DNA of 64,000 nt from CAWAPS01 sp963783945 (GCA_963783945.1 CAWAPS010000024.1:186001-250000), one strand, 5' to 3'; numbered from the stretch's first letter, positions 8,740-17,636 are shown. Numbers and translations: made by a program. The notes: generated by a model from the sequence alone, not told the origin.

Positions 8740-9780
8740 GTGGGTCGCCGGATCCTGATCACCGGTCTGGCGTCGTTTTGGGGCGGCCGCCTGGCCCAGG
8801 TGTTCGAGGAGGACCCCTCGGTCGATGTCATCGTCGGCATGGACACCGACGATCCGGTGGTGCAGCTCGAGCGAACCGAGTTCGTCCGCACCGACGACAG
8901 CTACTCCATCCTCGCCCGCTTGGTCCGGGCCACCAGGGTCGACACCGTGGTCCACGCCGGCCTGGTGGTCAACTCGGCTTTGATCGCCGACCGCAGGCTG
9001 CACGAGAAGAACGTGATCGGGACCATGAACCTGCTCGCCGCGGTCGGAGCCGAGCAGAGCCTGGTGACCACCCTGGTCGTCAAGTCCTCGGCCCTGGTGT
9101 ACGGAGCTTCCCCGCAGGATCCGACGTGGTTCCGCGAGGAATCGCGCCGGACCGCCCCGGCCCGGACCCGGGTGGAACGGTCTTTGATCGAGGCGGAGAG
9201 CTACCTCCGTTCCTTCGCCGAGGAGCATCCGGCCGTGAACGTCTGCGTCCTGCGCTGCGCCAACGTGCTTGGAGACGAGCTGGTCACGTTGTTCTCGAGG
9301 GTCCTGTCCCTGCCGCTGACGCCGACGATCGCGGGCTTCGACCCGCAGCTGCAGTTCGTCGAGGAGAACGACGTGGTCCGGGCTATCGAGTTCGCCGTGA
9401 CCCGCGAGCGCGAGGGGGTCTACAACGTGGCCGGCGACGGTCGCCTGCCGTGGTCGGAGATCCGGGCGATCGCCGGCCGGTCCCCGCTGCTCATCAGCCC
9501 GCTCGCCACGGATTGGACGGCTACGGCCCTCGGACGACTGGGCGTGGTGAAGCTCCCGCCGGAGGTGCTCGACCTCCTCCGCTTCGGCCGGGGGGTGGAC
9601 AACCGCCGGCTCAAGGCCGCCGGCTTCGAGTACCGGTATACGACGAGCGGAGCGGTCCGGCACTTCGTCGAGTCGCAGCGCCTTCGCCGCGTCGTGGGTG
9701 AAACCGAGCCCCACTACCGATACCAGGCGGATGTGGAGGGGTTCTTCCGGCATTCGCCGTCGATCGTCCGGGAACCATGA
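8740..9780 (+). CDS. NAD-dependent epimerase/dehydratase-like SDR protein
   Basis: A 346-residue extended SDR. The N-terminal Rossmann segment is RRILITGLASFWGGRLAQ, a variant of the TGxxGxxG nucleotide motif. VVHAGLVVNSALIADRR and a SSALVYG segment follow where the catalytic Ser/Tyr region is expected, though the canonical YxxxK is not clear, so catalytic activity is uncertain. The GTG start is preceded by a GGGAG ribosome site. It resembles the mycobacterial Rv0501 (galE2-like) group that sits beside an acyltransferase, as here; a true UDP-galactose epimerase role is unlikely. Confidence 0.85.
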   Translation: MGRRILITGLASFWGGRLAQVFEEDPSVDVIVGMDTDDPVVQLERTEFVRTDDSYSILARLVRATRVDTVVHAGLVVNSALIADRRLHEKNVIGTMNLLAAVGAEQSLVTTLVVKSSALVYGASPQDPTWFREESRRTAPARTRVERSLIEAESYLRSFAEEHPAVNVCVLRCANVLGDELVTLFSRVLSLPLTPTIAGFDPQLQFVEENDVVRAIEFAVTREREGVYNVAGDGRLPWSEIRAIAGRSPLLISPLATDWTATALGRLGVVKLPPEVLDLLRFGRGVDNRRLKAAGFEYRYTTSGAVRHFVESQRLRRVVGETEPHYRYQADVEGFFRHSPSIVREP

Positions 9781-9808
9781 CGGGAGCCCAGCCCATCACC
9801 CGGGCCGG

Positions 9809-10447
9809 CTAGGCGTCGGGCAGTATCCAGTCCCTCAGATAGCCCTCGCGCCGCTCAGCCCATTCTTCGGCCGTGATGGCGTAGCGAACGTGGTCCTCCC
9901 AGATGCCGTTGATCTCCAGATAGCGCACGGCGACCCCCTCGCTGCGCAAGCCCAGCTTCTCCGCCACTCGGTGGCTGGCCCGGTTGCGGGGGATGATCGA
10001 CGCCTGCAGGCGGTGCAGACCGAGATCTTCGAAGGCGTAGCGGCACAGCACCGCGAACGCCTCAGGAACGTAGGAGTGGCCTGCCTCTGCCTCGTCGATC
10101 CAGTAGCCGACGTAGGCGTTCTGGTAGGGGCCTCGCTGAACGGACGACACATTGATCTCGCCCGCGAAGCGGGCGTGGTCCTGACCCACGAAGATCCCGA
10201 ACCCGTAGCCGGATCCCAGCTGGCGCTCGCGCTCCCGCGCCCCGCAGCGGGCGGCGAACACCCGCTTGTCCTCGGTCGCGTCGGGCTGGCCGACGAGGGG
10301 CCTCGGCTCCCATTTGAGCAACCAGTCCCGGCCCCGGACTCGGACTTCGCGCCAGGCCTCGAAATCCGAGGGGGCGAGCGGCCGCAGCAGCACCCGCTTC
10401 CCATGCAACGCCAGTGACGGCGCCCGCGTCGGGCTGCCCCACGTCAT
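9809..10447 (-). CDS. GNAT acetyltransferase, RimJ/RimL type
   Basis: A 212-residue GNAT enzyme beginning with GKRVLLRPLAPSDFEAWREV, typical of the RimJ/RimL branch that acetylates N-terminal residues of ribosomal proteins. The acetyl-CoA-binding region is VGYWIDEAEAGHSYVPEAF, and the C-terminal part has HRLQASIIPRNRASHRVAEK and GLRSEGVAVRYLEI. It begins 7 bases after the aminotransferase stop and is the last gene of the long minus-strand block. Ribosomal protein versus small-molecule substrate cannot be decided. Confidence 0.88.
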   Translation of the reverse strand: MTWGSPTRAPSLALHGKRVLLRPLAPSDFEAWREVRVRGRDWLLKWEPRPLVGQPDATEDKRVFAARCGARERERQLGSGYGFGIFVGQDHARFAGEINVSSVQRGPYQNAYVGYWIDEAEAGHSYVPEAFAVLCRYAFEDLGLHRLQASIIPRNRASHRVAEKLGLRSEGVAVRYLEINGIWEDHVRYAITAEEWAERREGYLRDWILPDA

Positions 10448-10454
10448 GGCCGAC

Positions 10455-11534
10455 TCACCGGCCCAGGATCTCGGCCAAGGCGGCCAGGACGAGGGTCACG
10501 TTCCTCACGCGGGCGGTATGGCCCATGCACCCGATGCGCCATACCCGGCCAGCCCAGGGTCCCACTCCCCCACCAATTTCGATGCCGTACAGGTCGAGCA
10601 GGCGGCGTCTGACCGCGGCGTCGTCGACGCCCTCCGGCACGAGCACCGTCGATAGCTGGGGCAGGCGATGGCCCTCCGGGGCCCACAGCTCGAGCCCCAT
10701 CTTCTCCAGCCCTTCCTGGAGCGCCCACCCACACTCGGCATGACGCTCCCATGCCGCATCCAACCCCTCCTCGAGGAGGGCCCCGAGTGCGGCGTGCAGC
10801 GACATGATCATGGCGACGGGCGCGGTGTGGTGGTACTTCCTGGTGGCGCCGGATGTGTAGTCGCCGATCATCCCGAGATCGAGGTACCAGCTCTGCGGTC
10901 TGGTCACCCGCCTCTCCCAGGCCCGCGGACCCATGGTGAAGGGGGCCAGACCCGGGGCCACCCCGAGGCATTTCTGAGTTCCGCTGTAGGCCAGGTCCAC
11001 CCCCCATTCGTCGACCGCGACCGGGATCCCCCCGAGCGAGGTGACGCAGTCGGCCAGGAGCAGGGCGTCGCCCTTGCCCGCAGCCACCGCGGCTACGTCG
11101 TTGCGCACACCGGTGCTCGTTTCGGCATGGACCAGGGCTATGAGCTTCGGCGCGTGGTGGGCGGCAAGGACGGCGGCCGGATCGAGCGGAGTGCCCCAAG
11201 GGGCGTCCACCCGGACCACCTCCGCTCCGCATCGGCCGGCGACGTCGCACATGCGCTCACCGAACAGGCCGTTGACCCCGATCACGGCGACGTCCCCCGG
11301 GTTCAAAGTGTTCACGAATGCAGCTTCCATGCCGGCGGAGCCAGTGCCCGAGATCGGAAGGGTAACGGGGTTCCCGGTTGCCCACACCGTCCGCAAGCGG
11401 TCACACGTCTCGTCGAGAAGCCCGATGAACTCCGGGTCAAGGTGCCCGAGCATCGGCCTGGTCAGTCCGGCGGTCGCCTCGGGGTAGGAGTTGCATGGGC
11501 CGGGGCCCATAAGCACCCGCTCGCTAAGCGCCAT
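10455..11534 (-). CDS. Class V aminotransferase (alanine/serine-glyoxylate type)
   Basis: A 359-residue fold-type I PLP enzyme. It starts MALSERVLMGPGPCNSYPE, the usual beginning of alanine-glyoxylate/serine-pyruvate aminotransferases. SGTGSAGMEAAFVNTL forms the phosphate site, DCVTSLGGIPVAVDEWGVD holds the PLP-ring Asp, and SGTQKC carries the Schiff-base Lys. ATG 11534 is chosen because upstream codons run into the end of the neighbouring ppx gene without family similarity. Transamination of glyoxylate is the likely reaction; the amino donor is uncertain. Confidence 0.92.
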   Translation of the reverse strand: MALSERVLMGPGPCNSYPEATAGLTRPMLGHLDPEFIGLLDETCDRLRTVWATGNPVTLPISGTGSAGMEAAFVNTLNPGDVAVIGVNGLFGERMCDVAGRCGAEVVRVDAPWGTPLDPAAVLAAHHAPKLIALVHAETSTGVRNDVAAVAAGKGDALLLADCVTSLGGIPVAVDEWGVDLAYSGTQKCLGVAPGLAPFTMGPRAWERRVTRPQSWYLDLGMIGDYTSGATRKYHHTAPVAMIMSLHAALGALLEEGLDAAWERHAECGWALQEGLEKMGLELWAPEGHRLPQLSTVLVPEGVDDAAVRRRLLDLYGIEIGGGVGPWAGRVWRIGCMGHTARVRNVTLVLAALAEILGR

Positions 11535-11554
11535 AAGCGAAATCGTAGACTGGG

Positions 11555-12925
11555 CTACGACTCGGCTGCCGTGCTGAGGACCAATCCATCGAGGATGTCG
11601 GCCTCCGACGTCAGGCACTCGGCGAACCCGAACAGCCGCATCACCTCCGCCAGCACGATGGCGCCGCCCACGATCACGTCGGCCCGACCGGGTTCCATGC
11701 CCTTCCGGTTGCGCCTCGCGGCGGAGCTCACCGCGGCGAGCGAGTCGCGAAGATCAACGACACGGCCGGCCGTGAGCAGGTGGTGGTGGAGCTTGTCGCG
11801 GTCGTAGACGTCGAGCTGCTCGTCGAGGCGGGCCAGTGCCGATACCGTGCCGGCCAGGCCTACCAGCGAGCGACCCAGGCGAAACCTGGGTTCCTCCTCG
11901 ATCGCCTGTTGCAACAGGCTCGAGCTGAACTGCCGGGCCGCCTCCATCTCCTCGGGCTCCGGGGGGTCGGAGACCAGGAACCGCTCGGTCATGCGGACGC
12001 AGCCCATGTCGAGAGACTTCACCGCGAGAGGACCCCCGTCGGGGCCGGGCCCGACGACCAGTTCTGTCGAGCCGCCTCCGATGTCGACGATCAGCCACGG
12101 ACCGCCACCAGGATCCAGATCGGATGTGGCGCCGGCGAACGACAGGCGGCCCTCCTCGTCGCCGGCAATCAGCTCGGGACGGAGGCCGACGATCTGCTCC
12201 GCCGGGCCAAAGAAGTCCTCGCGGTTCACCGCGTCGCGGGCGGCCGAGGTCGCGGTCATCCGTACCCGGCTCACTCCGTGCTGGTCGATTATCCCCTTGA
12301 ATTCTCGCAACACCGCCAGGGTCCGCTCGATCGCTTCCGGTGCCAGCCGGCGGGTCTGGTCGACACCCTGGCCGAGCCGGGTTATCCGGTTCACTGATTC
12401 GACGATGGGGCCCCTCGGGTAGGCCACCAGCAGGCGGGTGGAATTGGTCCCACAATCGATCGCAGCCGCGGGCGCCCCTGGCACGGCTTCCACGGTACCA
12501 ACCCGGCCGAGTTGATCCGCCACCCACCTCCCGACCGGGTCGGGTCCCCCGGCAAGAAACCAGGCGTAATGGGCATGCAGGCATTTGACGCCCGTCCGGG
12601 TCCCGCCTACTCCGCCGGCCGGGCGGGGACCGGTCCAGGCCGAGGGCACCGCGGCGTCGCGTTCCGAGGCGTACGTGGCGTGGGCCGCGGCCAGGCCGGC
12701 CGGGTCGACCGCCGCCTCGGCGGCCCGCACCCCCCCGGCGGACTCGAGGCGGTCCACGGCCAGGCGGGCCCGGCGGTCGACGAGCCAGTACCGGGTCGGC
12801 ATGGGCGTGCCGTCGTCGAGCAGGGGGGCGTTGCGTATCACCATCGGGGCCCCGCCGGCATCCCGGACCACAACGGTGAAACCGCAGCGCGGAGACCGTC
12901 CGAGCAGATCGGCCACCTTTTCCAT
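11555..12925 (-). CDS. DUF501-Ppx/GppA fusion protein
   Basis: A single 456-residue frame combining two families. Residues 1 to about 140 are DUF501: PLLDDGTPMPTRYWLVDRRA and GVGGTRTGVKCLHAHYAWFL are its hallmarks. From about residue 155 a Ppx/GppA phosphatase follows: AIDCGTNSTRLLVAYP (ASKHA phosphate loop), VRMTATSAARDAVN, DIGGGSTELVVG and SLDMGCVRMTERF. Ppx hydrolyses polyphosphate or pppGpp. In M. tuberculosis the equivalents Rv1025 and Rv1026 are separate neighbouring genes downstream of eno and ftsB; here they are joined and separated from ftsB by the cox operon. Confidence 0.92.
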   Translation of the reverse strand: MEKVADLLGRSPRCGFTVVVRDAGGAPMVIRNAPLLDDGTPMPTRYWLVDRRARLAVDRLESAGGVRAAEAAVDPAGLAAAHATYASERDAAVPSAWTGPRPAGGVGGTRTGVKCLHAHYAWFLAGGPDPVGRWVADQLGRVGTVEAVPGAPAAAIDCGTNSTRLLVAYPRGPIVESVNRITRLGQGVDQTRRLAPEAIERTLAVLREFKGIIDQHGVSRVRMTATSAARDAVNREDFFGPAEQIVGLRPELIAGDEEGRLSFAGATSDLDPGGGPWLIVDIGGGSTELVVGPGPDGGPLAVKSLDMGCVRMTERFLVSDPPEPEEMEAARQFSSSLLQQAIEEEPRFRLGRSLVGLAGTVSALARLDEQLDVYDRDKLHHHLLTAGRVVDLRDSLAAVSSAARRNRKGMEPGRADVIVGGAIVLAEVMRLFGFAECLTSEADILDGLVLSTAAES

Positions 12926-12966
12926 GTCCGAGTCTGTGGCTGGCGGGCCCGGGTGGGCCTGGGCCG

Positions 12967-13818
12967 TCAGGGCTGGGCCCCGGCTACCAGCCGTTCGATG
13001 GCAGAAGCAGGAGCGGGGCGGGACCGCCGTTTTCGCCGCAGGGTGAGAACGACGACTAAAAGGGCTACCGCGACGGCCACCGGGGCCAAGCGCTTGAACG
13101 CCGACCCTCCCGCCACTGCGAGCAGGTCGAGCGGTTCGACCTCTTCGGAGTCGATACGCCGGGCCTCCGTAGGCGCTCCGGCCGAGGCCGAACCGTTTGA
13201 CACCGCCGACGTCGCGGTGCCTTGGTCGGCCGGCTCGCCGGTCGAGGGCTCGTCGCCGACCGAACCGCTATCCCCGCCGGCGGCCTCGGCGCCCTCTGCT
13301 GCGGGGTCCCCCGGGACGCCCGCTGGAGCCGGATCCTCGGTGGAACCACCCCCATCACCCTTGGCCGCCTCCCCCGAGGACAGCAGGTCGGCTTCGAGTG
13401 CGTCGACGAACTGACCGATCATCTTGCCACTGACGTCGGCGAGAACACCGCGCCCGAACTGGGCCACCTTTCCGGTGATGGTGAGGTCGGTCGCGACCGT
13501 GACCTTGGTGCCGTCGCCGTCCTCGGTCATGGTGGCAGTGATGAGCGCGCTGGCGTTCCCCTGGCCGCGGGTGTCGCGGCCGGTCGCCTTCAACACCACC
13601 TTCCCGCCGGCCTCGTCTACGTCCACGAAGGTGGCAGTCCCTTTGTACTGGGCGCTTATCGGCCCGACTTTGACCTTGACCACGCCCCGGTACTCGTCGC
13701 CCTCGACCTCTTGCAGCTGAGCCCCGGGAAGCATCGGGGCGATCCGTTCCAGATCGGTGAGAACCTTCCAAGTCTCGGGAACCGATACCGGCACCCGAAA
13801 CTGGTTGTTCAATTCCAT
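12967..13818 (-). CDS. coxG: CoxG-like SRPBCC protein, C-terminally membrane-anchored
   Basis: A 283-residue protein. Residues 1 to about 150 are the CoxG/SRPBCC fold (MELNNQFRVPVSVPETWKVL, MLPGAQLQEVEGDEY, GPISAQYKGTATFVD), the family implicated in attaching CO dehydrogenase to the membrane. A long Gly/Ala/Glu/Pro-rich linker follows, then one membrane helix (LAPVAVAVALLVVVLTL) and a basic tail. ATG 13818 is chosen because it is the family start. It overlaps the nucleotidyltransferase stop by 10 bases and ends the cox operon. The linker plus anchor fits recruiting the enzyme to the membrane. Confidence 0.9.
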   Translation of the reverse strand: MELNNQFRVPVSVPETWKVLTDLERIAPMLPGAQLQEVEGDEYRGVVKVKVGPISAQYKGTATFVDVDEAGGKVVLKATGRDTRGQGNASALITATMTEDGDGTKVTVATDLTITGKVAQFGRGVLADVSGKMIGQFVDALEADLLSSGEAAKGDGGGSTEDPAPAGVPGDPAAEGAEAAGGDSGSVGDEPSTGEPADQGTATSAVSNGSASAGAPTEARRIDSEEVEPLDLLAVAGGSAFKRLAPVAVAVALLVVVLTLRRKRRSRPAPASAIERLVAGAQP

Positions 13819-14405
13819 GTCTCCAAGTCCTCCCTCGTATCTATGTCCATCGGATCGCCCGGGCACGGCACTTCCCGCACCAGATCGGGCCGCGTGCGCA
13901 TGACGACTCGAGCACCCTGGTCACCGCTCGGAGGCAGGAGGTCCCAAACCGTCGAGGACAGCTTGACCGGATTGCGTCTCTCCCCATGGTAGGTCGCCAC
14001 GGCTATCGCGGCGTCGCACGCGGCCACCGCCCGCCACGCTTCCGGGTTGACGAGGGGCTGGTCGGCCAGGCCGACGACGATGGCGTCCACCGCCGCCCGC
14101 CGGGCCGCCGCCACCGCGACCTGCAGAGACGTGGCCTGGCCCGCCTCCCAATCCGGGTTCACGAGTGTCTCGGCCTCCTCGGGCAGAACATAGGCCAGGT
14201 CGGTGGCCCCGGTGACGACCCAGGTGCAGTCAAGACCGGCGGCTACCGCGTTGGAAACGGCCCACCAGGCGAGAGGCCGGCCCCGCCACGGCGCCAGCAG
14301 CTTGTGGGAGGCGTCAGGACCAGGGGTGAATCGGGAGCCAGCCCCGGCCGCCAGCACGACCGCGGCGACCCGGACCGAAGGGCGGCTCGCGCTGTTCATA
14401 TCCAT
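13809..14405 (-). CDS. Molybdenum cofactor nucleotidyltransferase, MocA type
   Basis: A 198-residue MobA/MocA-like nucleotidyltransferase. VRVAAVVLAAGAGSRF and SHKLLAPWRGRPLAWW form the NTP-binding signature, and VGLADQPLVNPEAW holds the metal-binding Asp region. MocA enzymes transfer CMP to molybdopterin, giving the MCD cofactor used by the xanthine oxidase/CO dehydrogenase family, which fits the surrounding cox genes better than GTP:Mo-molybdopterin transfer. Start alternatives are ATG 14405 and ATG 14399. It lies 5 bases after xdhC and overlaps coxG. Confidence 0.88.
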   Translation of the reverse strand: MDMNSASRPSVRVAAVVLAAGAGSRFTPGPDASHKLLAPWRGRPLAWWAVSNAVAAGLDCTWVVTGATDLAYVLPEEAETLVNPDWEAGQATSLQVAVAAARRAAVDAIVVGLADQPLVNPEAWRAVAACDAAIAVATYHGERRNPVKLSSTVWDLLPPSGDQGARVVMRTRPDLVREVPCPGDPMDIDTREDLETWN

Positions 14406-14410
14406 GCTGG

Positions 14411-14938
14411 TCAGAGAGCTTCCCGCACCCGGGCCCGATCCCGGTGCACCGGACCCTCCCGATCGCGAAGCGACGGAGCTTCCTTGCCGGTACGCAACGC
14501 AATGATCTCGGCACAGATGGCAATGGCGGTCTCCTCGGGAGTCCTGGCCCCGATGTCGAGACCAATCGGTCCCATGACCCGGGCGATGCCCTCGTCGGAA
14601 ACCCCGGCCTCCTGGAGCCGGGCGTTGCGATTGTCGGTCGTGCGGCGGGACCCCATGGCCCCGAGGTACCCGACTCCTGTCTCTAGGGCCGACACGATCG
14701 CCGGCACGTCGAACTTGGGGTCATGGGTAAGCACGCAAATGGCGTCCCGCGGACCGAGCAACGGCCCGACCTCCGCCAGGTACCTGTCCGGCCACGAGAC
14801 CACGACCTCGTCGGCCATCGGGAACCGGGCCCGGGTGGCGAACACCGGCCGGGCGTCGCATACCGTGACCCGGTAGCCGAGGATCTTCCCCACCTTGACC
14901 AGAGCGGCGGTGAAATCGACGGCACCGAAGATGACCAT
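14411..14938 (-). CDS. XdhC/CoxI family protein, Rossmann-domain fragment (frameshifted)
   Basis: The C-terminal Rossmann domain of an XdhC protein: RMVIFGAVDFTAALVKVG, VCDARPVFATRARFP, LTHDPKFDVPAI, YLGAMGSRRT and GPIGLDIGARTPEE are typical. XdhC proteins deliver and sulfurate the molybdenum cofactor for this enzyme family. The frame is open upstream of the ATG (DLSVFIESFAPPPR), matching the usual linker, and joins the N-terminal fragment if one base is removed near 14981-14986. The two parts are thus one gene of about 275 residues. Confidence 0.85.
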   Translation of the reverse strand: MVIFGAVDFTAALVKVGKILGYRVTVCDARPVFATRARFPMADEVVVSWPDRYLAEVGPLLGPRDAICVLTHDPKFDVPAIVSALETGVGYLGAMGSRRTTDNRNARLQEAGVSDEGIARVMGPIGLDIGARTPEETAIAICAEIIALRTGKEAPSLRDREGPVHRDRARVREAL

Positions 14939-15236
14939 GCGGGGCGGCGGGGCGAACGACTCGATAAAAACAGAAAGGTCGCGTTCGCCGCGCCTCGCCG
15001 TGCAAACCGTAGTGCCGGGTCGCGGTCAGCCCGGCGGCCAGCTCGCCCTCCACGTCCCGGGCCACGACCCGGTCGAGATCGGGATCGCCGAGGGTCCCGA
15101 GGACCTGCGAGGTTGAGCCGGTTATCACGAGCAGCTTGGCCGCCAGCAGCGGCTCTGGGCCTTCCACGATCTCGGCCAGGGCCGCCGGCTGCTCGGACCG
15201 GATGGCCTCGGCGAGAGCTTCGAAGAGGGTGGTCAC
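14721..15236 (-). CDS. XdhC/CoxI family protein, N-terminal fragment (frameshifted)
   Basis: The N-terminal portion of the same XdhC gene, readable from GTG 15236 (MTTLFEALAEAIRSEQPAAL) to about LHGEARRT. After that the frame departs from the family sequence. The GTG start overlaps the stop of the preceding coxI-like gene (GTGA). A one-base insertion near 14981-14986, either real or a sequence error, accounts for the break. Confidence 0.78.
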   Translation of the reverse strand: MTTLFEALAEAIRSEQPAALAEIVEGPEPLLAAKLLVITGSTSQVLGTLGDPDLDRVVARDVEGELAAGLTATRHYGLHGEARRTRPFCFYRVVRPAAPHGHLRCRRFHRRSGQGGEDPRLPGHGMRRPAGVRHPGPVPDGRRGRGLVAGQVPGGGRAVARSAGRHLRAYP

Positions 15237-15550
15237 CAGTCCATGGACTCGACGAAGACCCGAATCGTGCCGCCGCAGGTGAGCCCGACAGCAAACGCCT
15301 CGTCGTCGGAGTAGCCGAACGTGCAGAGCTTGGGCCGGCCGTCGCCACCGAGCACCTCCAGCGCTTCGGTGACCACCGCGCCTTCCACACAGCCCCCGGA
15401 CACGGAGCCGGAAACTTCACCCGCGTCGGACACGGCCATGGTCGCTCCCGGGAGGCGCGGCCCGGAGCCCTCCAGGGCCACGACCCGGGCCAGGGCCACC
15501 TTCTTGCCCTCGCTCCTCCACTTGTCGATGTCGCTCAGCACCTCCCTCAC
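15233..15550 (-). CDS. CoxI-like XdhC small protein
   Basis: A 105-residue protein consisting of the XdhC_CoxI domain only: VALARVVALEGSGPRLPGA, SGSVSGGCVEGAVV and a C-terminal GLTCGGTIRVFVE with conserved Cys. It is a maturation factor for molybdenum hydroxylases. A full-length XdhC follows at once (4-base overlap), giving the split CoxI/XdhC arrangement common in actinobacterial cox operons. Its start overlaps the coxE stop by 4 bases. Confidence 0.88.
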   Translation of the reverse strand: MREVLSDIDKWRSEGKKVALARVVALEGSGPRLPGATMAVSDAGEVSGSVSGGCVEGAVVTEALEVLGGDGRPKLCTFGYSDDEAFAVGLTCGGTIRVFVESMDW

Positions 15551-16725
15551 GAGGGCACCTCCATGGTCCCAGTGCCGGCTATCAGACCGGCCAACGTCTC
15601 CAGCGATGTCACAGAATGACCTTCTACGAACTGATCAACAAACGGCAGGGCGGCAGCCATCCCGCGAGCCAGCGGGGCGTACCCGGGGGTGGCCTTGAGC
15701 GGGTTCACCCACACCACCCGGCGGGCCACCCGCCACAACCGGGCCATCTCCGACCCCACCACCTCCGGGTCTCCGCGGTCCCACCCGTCGGAACAGATGA
15801 CGACTATGGCCCCCCGGGCCAGGCCCCGGATCCCCCACTCGTCGTTGAACTCCCCGATGCTGGCTCCGATCCGGGTACCGCCCGACCAGTCGTCAACCGC
15901 CTCCGACACCGATCGAAGCGCGGCCTCCGGGTCGCGCCCGGCCATCTCCCTGGTGATGCGGGTCAGGCGGGTGCCGATGGTGAACACCTCGACCCGGCCG
16001 GCCCGCCGGGCCGCCACCGCGGCGTGGGCGAACCGGGCCAGACCCCGGGCGTACGGTTCCATGCTCCCTGACACGTCGAGGAGAAAGACCATGCGCCGGG
16101 GCCGCTTCACCTGGGCCCGCCACGCCAGCCTGATGGGTGCTCCCCCGGTTGGAACATTGCGCCGGAACGTGCCGCGCAGATCGGGGTACCCCCCTGATCG
16201 CCGCTTCGACGGCCGGGTGCGGCGCGACGGGCGCAGCTCGGCCGATATCCGCAGGGCAGAGATCAGCCGCTGGGCCTGGGACCACTCGTCGGGGGACAAC
16301 CCGGCCAGGTCGCGACGCTTCAGCACCTCGACCGCGGAGTACCGGAGGGCCTGGATCTCGCCCTGGTCCGATTCCGGCTCGGACCCGGCGTCGGCCTCGG
16401 CCCCTTCGTCGTCGACCGCCAGCGTCACGGGGGAGGGCCAGGGCTCCTCGAGCGAGGGGGTAAACGGTACGTCCTGCCAGTAGGAGGCAAAAACCCGGTC
16501 GTAGATGGCGACGTCCTCGTGGCGGTGGATCAGGGTGGCCCGGCCGGCCCAGTACACGCCCGCCGCCCGGTCCAGCCCGACCAGCCCAAGGGCTTCGGTG
16601 AAGAGCACGACCGACCCGGTCGGCACGGCGGCTCCCGCCGCCCTGAGGGCCCGGGCGAACCCGGCGACGATGCGGTCGGCCCCGGTGGGGGACCGGCCCT
16701 CCGGGGCGTCCCCGAGGCCGGTCAT
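15547..16725 (-). CDS. coxE: CoxE-like von Willebrand factor A protein
   Basis: A 392-residue VWA (CoxE) protein. The C-terminal half carries the MIDAS motif (VFLLDVSGSMEPYARGLARF), a conserved Thr in the GGTRIG segment, and VVICSDGWDRGD. With the MoxR ATPase CoxD it is thought to remodel or mature the Cu-S-Mo active site of CO dehydrogenase. The N-terminal half (residues 1-190) is the usual CoxE helical region with an acidic insert. The start overlaps coxD by 4 bases. Confidence 0.92.
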   Translation of the reverse strand: MTGLGDAPEGRSPTGADRIVAGFARALRAAGAAVPTGSVVLFTEALGLVGLDRAAGVYWAGRATLIHRHEDVAIYDRVFASYWQDVPFTPSLEEPWPSPVTLAVDDEGAEADAGSEPESDQGEIQALRYSAVEVLKRRDLAGLSPDEWSQAQRLISALRISAELRPSRRTRPSKRRSGGYPDLRGTFRRNVPTGGAPIRLAWRAQVKRPRRMVFLLDVSGSMEPYARGLARFAHAAVAARRAGRVEVFTIGTRLTRITREMAGRDPEAALRSVSEAVDDWSGGTRIGASIGEFNDEWGIRGLARGAIVVICSDGWDRGDPEVVGSEMARLWRVARRVVWVNPLKATPGYAPLARGMAAALPFVDQFVEGHSVTSLETLAGLIAGTGTMEVPS

Positions 16726-17627
16726 CCGCCCCGGAGGATGGCCGACTGCACCAGATCTGAGATGCCTGCCGCCCTCACCCGAGCCTGGTCCTCGTGGTAC
16801 TTGAGCACGGTCCCCAGGGTCAGCTCCACCGTCCGCTCGTCTATGTTGCGCCGGCCGAGGGCGGCCAGCGCCGAGGTCCAGTCGATGGATTCCGCCACCC
16901 CCGGGGGTTTGTACAGGTGCATCTCTCGCAGGCCTTCCACCGCCGCGGCCACCTGGCGGGCCAGCTCCGGGACGGCTTCGGGCGCCCGGAGGCGGATGAT
17001 CGCCACTTCCCTGTCGAAGTCCGGATGCTCGACCCAGTGGTAGAGACAGCGCCGCTTGAGGGCGTCGTGGACGTCGCGCGTCCGGTTCGACGTGATCACC
17101 ACGACCGGCGGGTCGACGGCCCGAAAGGTACGCAACTCGGGCACGGTGACGGCGTACTCGGACAGAAACTCGAGCAGGAACGCCTCGAACTCGTCGTCGG
17201 CCCGGTCGATCTCGTCGATCAGCAAGACCGGTGCCGGCCCGGGAGTGTGGTCGATCGACATCAGGAGGGGGCGGCGAACCAGGAACCGCTCACTGTAAAC
17301 CTCGTCCTCCACCGCCCCCGGTCCGCCGGCTTCGGCCGCCCGCAGGTGCAGGAGCTGACGGGCGTAGTCCCACTCGTACACGGCTTGCGACACGTCAATG
17401 CCCTCATAGCACTGGAGCCGGAGCAGCTCTCCGCCCGTCCAGGCGGCCAGCACCTTCGCCACCTCGGTCTTGCCCACCCCAGCCTCTCCTTCGAGCAGGA
17501 GCGGCCGGTGCAGTGCGAGAGCCAGAAAGATGGATGTGGCCAGTCCCTCGTCAGCCAGGTAACCGAGATCGGCGAGGGCGCCGGCCACCGCGTCGACTGT
17601 GAGCTCGGTCCTGCTCGGTACGGTCAC
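16722..17627 (-). CDS. coxD: CoxD-like MoxR AAA+ ATPase
   Basis: A 301-residue MoxR-type AAA+ ATPase: Walker A LLLEGEAGVGKTEVAKV near residue 38, Walker B PVLLIDEIDRADDEFEAFLL, and sensor 1 VVITSNRTRDVHDALKRRC. It works with CoxE as a chaperone pair in maturation of the molybdenum-copper CO dehydrogenase. It begins 9 bases after coxM and overlaps coxE by 4 bases. Confidence 0.93.
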   Translation of the reverse strand: MTVPSRTELTVDAVAGALADLGYLADEGLATSIFLALALHRPLLLEGEAGVGKTEVAKVLAAWTGGELLRLQCYEGIDVSQAVYEWDYARQLLHLRAAEAGGPGAVEDEVYSERFLVRRPLLMSIDHTPGPAPVLLIDEIDRADDEFEAFLLEFLSEYAVTVPELRTFRAVDPPVVVITSNRTRDVHDALKRRCLYHWVEHPDFDREVAIIRLRAPEAVPELARQVAAAVEGLREMHLYKPPGVAESIDWTSALAALGRRNIDERTVELTLGTVLKYHEDQARVRAAGISDLVQSAILRGG

Positions 17628-17636
17628 GGGGCCAGG

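Noticed and set aside
8740..9780. UDP-glucose 4-epimerase assignment for the SDR protein
   Set aside because: The glycine motif is altered and the YxxxK pair is unclear; only membership in the SDR superfamily is supported.
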